Source: an uncultured Clostridia bacterium | Lineage (GTDB): Bacteria > Bacillota > Clostridia > TANB77 > CAG-508 | DNA length: 23,087 bases | Assembly (NCBI GenBank): GCA_944388615.1 | Contig: CALXJL010000008.1 | Coordinates: forward strand, 1 to 23,087 | Direction: 5' to 3' | Shown here: one piece after another, positions 22,114 to 23,087 of the stretch | How the letters are laid out: each line of letters starts with the position of its first letter | Position numbering within the stretch: position 1 is the stretch's first letter | Notes under the pieces: generated by a model | What the model was told of the DNA's origin: nothing | The model's database searches: none | Seen by the model: only the letters and a program-made list of their open reading frames with translations | Program-made: the position numbers and the translations under genes

Positions 22114-22458
22114 TCATAATCTAAAATAATGTTTAAAATAATTATTTAACTTTAAAAATTGATTAAAATCTTGTTTACTATTAAGAACATTAATAACATA
22201 AATTGTATCAGTAATATCTGATATGTAGTAGACTATTCTATAACAGGATTGCCTAGTTTTCTTATAAATAATTTCTCTAAAATGCTTGTCTATTATTTCA
22301 GGAATATATCTACCATTATAAGGGAAATCGGCTAAATTGTTAATACTAAGTCTAATATTATTATCAGTTTCTAATGCATTTTTGAGTGAATATCTCATAT
22401 TGTAATAATAAATATTATCCATAGATTTATTAGCCGAATTTTCTACTATAACGTTCAT
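22114..22458 (-). CDS. RelE/ParE-family toxin
   Basis: 114 aa. The RelE/ParE fold is suggested by an N-terminal helix pair (about 10-45), then ADFPYNGRYIPE, a strand-rich core FREIIYKKTRQSCYRIVYYI, then TIYVINVLNSKQDF near residue 83-96. This is the usual layout, in which the last strands carry the active or target-binding residues. RelE members cleave mRNA on the ribosome and ParE members poison gyrase; this sequence does not decide which. The ATG at 22458 lies inside the 3' end of the antitoxin gene (29-bp overlap), with AGAGAGG as RBS. It is the last gene of a three-gene operon and ends three bases from the truncated cotJC stop, tail to tail. Confidence 0.85.
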   Translation of the reverse strand: MNVIVENSANKSMDNIYYYNMRYSLKNALETDNNIRLSINNLADFPYNGRYIPEIIDKHFREIIYKKTRQSCYRIVYYISDITDTIYVINVLNSKQDFNQFLKLNNYFKHYFRL

Positions 22459-22654
22459 ATAATTCCTCTCTTTCTTTGTTAAACTCCTCTAAAGTCATAC
22501 CACGTCCATTTCTAATGTCATGAACACCTTTTGCAATGCCTATTAAAACATATAAGTTATATATGTTGTCATACAACGTATTATTTTCTTCAAGATTTTG
22601 TTCCAAAAGTTTAACAATTTTTTCTAGTTTAATATCTTCTTTTGGTATACTCAT
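22430..22654 (-). CDS. Antitoxin of the RelE/ParE pair
   Basis: 74 aa from ATG 22654, which has GAAGGAAG upstream; an earlier in-frame ATG (22684) lacks this and overlaps the preceding gene. It is helical and charged. The C-terminal part IGIAKGVHDIRNGRGMTLEEFNKE resembles the toxin-wrapping tail common in RelB/ParD-type and related antitoxins ('A-x-x-D-I-x-x-G-R-x-x-x-x-E-E-F'). A classic ribbon-helix-helix is not obvious. The gene order antitoxin-toxin with overlap supports the assignment. Confidence 0.75.
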   Translation of the reverse strand: MSIPKEDIKLEKIVKLLEQNLEENNTLYDNIYNLYVLIGIAKGVHDIRNGRGMTLEEFNKEREELYERYSRKFG

Positions 22655-22670
22655 AAAATCACTTCCTTCT

Positions 22671-22862
22671 TTAAATTTTTCCAATTAAGGATTGTACACA
22701 TTCTTTATCATTTTCTGATAAATCATCTATTCCATACATATCCACGTACTTTTGTACTACATCATGTAAAATATCTTTTGTATCTTTTTTTAAAACTTCT
22801 TCATCAATATCATAAGGTAATGCTTTAATAGCTTCAATGAATTTTTCCTTTACAGGCGACAT
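22671..22862 (-). CDS. Small acidic protein, first gene of the toxin-antitoxin operon
   Basis: 63 aa from ATG 22862, chosen because AAAGGAGG lies seven nt upstream. Longer in-frame starts have no RBS and run through the promoter. It begins MSPVKEKFIEAIKALPYDIDEE and has two predicted helices; it has no Cys and no clear DNA-binding motif. I do not recognise a family. It lies 16 bp before the antitoxin and shares its promoter, so it may be a third component (regulator or chaperone) of the module or an element gene of unrelated role. Confidence 0.75.
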   Translation of the reverse strand: MSPVKEKFIEAIKALPYDIDEEVLKKDTKDILHDVVQKYVDMYGIDDLSENDKECVQSLIGKI

Positions 22863-22895
22863 ATAAATTCCTCCTTTCATAAAAATTCTAGTAAT

Positions 22896-22904
22896 AGTAT
22901 AACA
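22896..22904 (-). promoter_or_regulatory. Extended -10 promoter of the toxin-antitoxin operon
   Basis: Minus strand TGTTATACT (22896-22904), 33 bp before the ATG at 22862. There is no strong -35. Confidence 0.5.
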
Positions 22905-22920
22905 CATATCCAATTTAATT

Positions 22921-22949
22921 ACTATAAAACTATATGAATAATTTGTAAA
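22921..22949 (-). promoter_or_regulatory. Second candidate promoter of the toxin-antitoxin operon
   Basis: Minus strand TTTACA (22944-22949), 17 bp, TATAGT (22921-22926), just after the recombinase stop at 22964. Either this or the box at 22896-22904 may be used. Confidence 0.5.
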
Positions 22950-22963
22950 CTTTAAGTGATATA

Positions 22964-23087
22964 CTAAAAATTCCAATGGATTACAACATCTTGACTATTT
23001 TTTTGCTTGTTTTTTTCTCCAATTTCGATATAATCTATGAAACTATTTACAATATCATAATTAAGTTCTTTAAAATCTTTAAAGTGA
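22964..23087 (-). CDS. C-terminal end of a serine site-specific recombinase (partial)
   Basis: Only the last 40 codons are in the window, entering from the right edge and ending at TAG 22964-22966. The peptide reads FKDFKELNYDIVNSFIDYI, then EIGEKNKQKNSQDVVIHWNF. The pattern 'E-L-x-x-x-I-V-x-x-F-I-D-x-I-x-I-x-E...x-I-x-x-x-F' followed by the end of the protein is typical of the C-terminus of large serine recombinases (TnpX-like and SpoIVCA-like). The catalytic domain is not visible, so the assignment is by this tail and the context. It ends 38 bp before the extended -10 box of the toxin-antitoxin operon. Confidence 0.7.
   Translation of the reverse strand, partial: HFKDFKELNYDIVNSFIDYIEIGEKNKQKNSQDVVIHWNF

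Larger units (their letters stand above)
22072..23087. mobile_element. Left end of an integrated element with toxin-antitoxin and recombinase genes (partial)
   Basis: All DNA from the cotJC break to the right edge consists of minus-strand accessory genes: ParE/RelE toxin, antitoxin, a small protein and the C-terminal end of a serine recombinase. No further cotJC sequence appears. The outermost gene of the element ends 40 bp from the junction. The right boundary and the size are unknown. Confidence 0.65.

Noticed and set aside
22430..22976. Longer start sites for the antitoxin (22684) and the small protein (22976)
   Set aside because: The upstream starts lack Shine-Dalgarno sequences and run into the preceding gene or promoter, while internal ATGs at 22654 and 22862 have strong ones.

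Overview
This is a strongly AT-rich window from an endospore-forming member of the Clostridia (Firmicutes). The evidence is spoIIP, a cotJABC spore-coat operon, Gram-positive style GGAGG ribosome-binding sites, A/T-ending codons, an L20-type infC leader and a yybP-ykoY riboswitch. Uncultured gut clostridia often carry this mix of genes, but the sequence alone does not name a genus. Both window edges cut a gene.

Layout. (1) 1-2050, minus strand: a secreted protein with a SipW-type leader and a downstream single-pass membrane protein (cut by the left edge). They are separated by a hairpin and preceded by a four-copy, 11-bp-spaced TTACA array that looks like an OmpR/PhoB-family operator. (2) 2059-5092: a type IIA P-type cation ATPase under a complete yybP-ykoY (Mn2+) riboswitch with terminator, so Mn2+ export is a likely role. 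(3) 5111-8287: an AAA/DUF4143 ATPase whose promoter lies in 23-bp tandem repeats, a Dps ferroxidase and a eukaryotic-type UDP-sugar pyrophosphorylase. (4) 8469-9464, plus strand: an unrecognised cytoplasmic protein with a weak transglutaminase-like pattern. (5) 9483-14828, minus: spoIIP, then the tsaE-tsaB-rimI-lon-like operon (tRNA t6A synthesis, N-terminal acetylation, proteolysis). (6) 14994-16398: the infC-rpmI-rplT operon, with an AUC start codon for infC and a leader attenuator. (7) 16533-19986: a Fic-fold protein lacking the catalytic histidine, and the mtnN-HAD-MFS operon. (8) 20014-20925, plus: a small antitoxin-like protein with a canonical Fic AMP-transferase.

(9) 20955-23087 is the most interesting part. 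The cotJA-cotJB-cotJC operon is intact until about codon 104 of cotJC. There the reading frame leaves the CotJC family and stops after 12 foreign codons. Immediately beyond is a ParE/RelE toxin-antitoxin operon and the C-terminal end of what looks like a serine recombinase, all on the minus strand and running to the right edge. This is the arrangement expected for the left end of a mobile element inserted in a sporulation gene. By analogy with the sigK skin element and other sporulation-gene intervening elements, it could be excised during sporulation to rebuild cotJC. The other end lies outside the window, so simple inactivation is equally open.

Promoters given here are matches to -35/-10 consensus with 17-bp spacers, or extended -10 elements, read by eye. 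No tRNA, rRNA or CRISPR array was seen.
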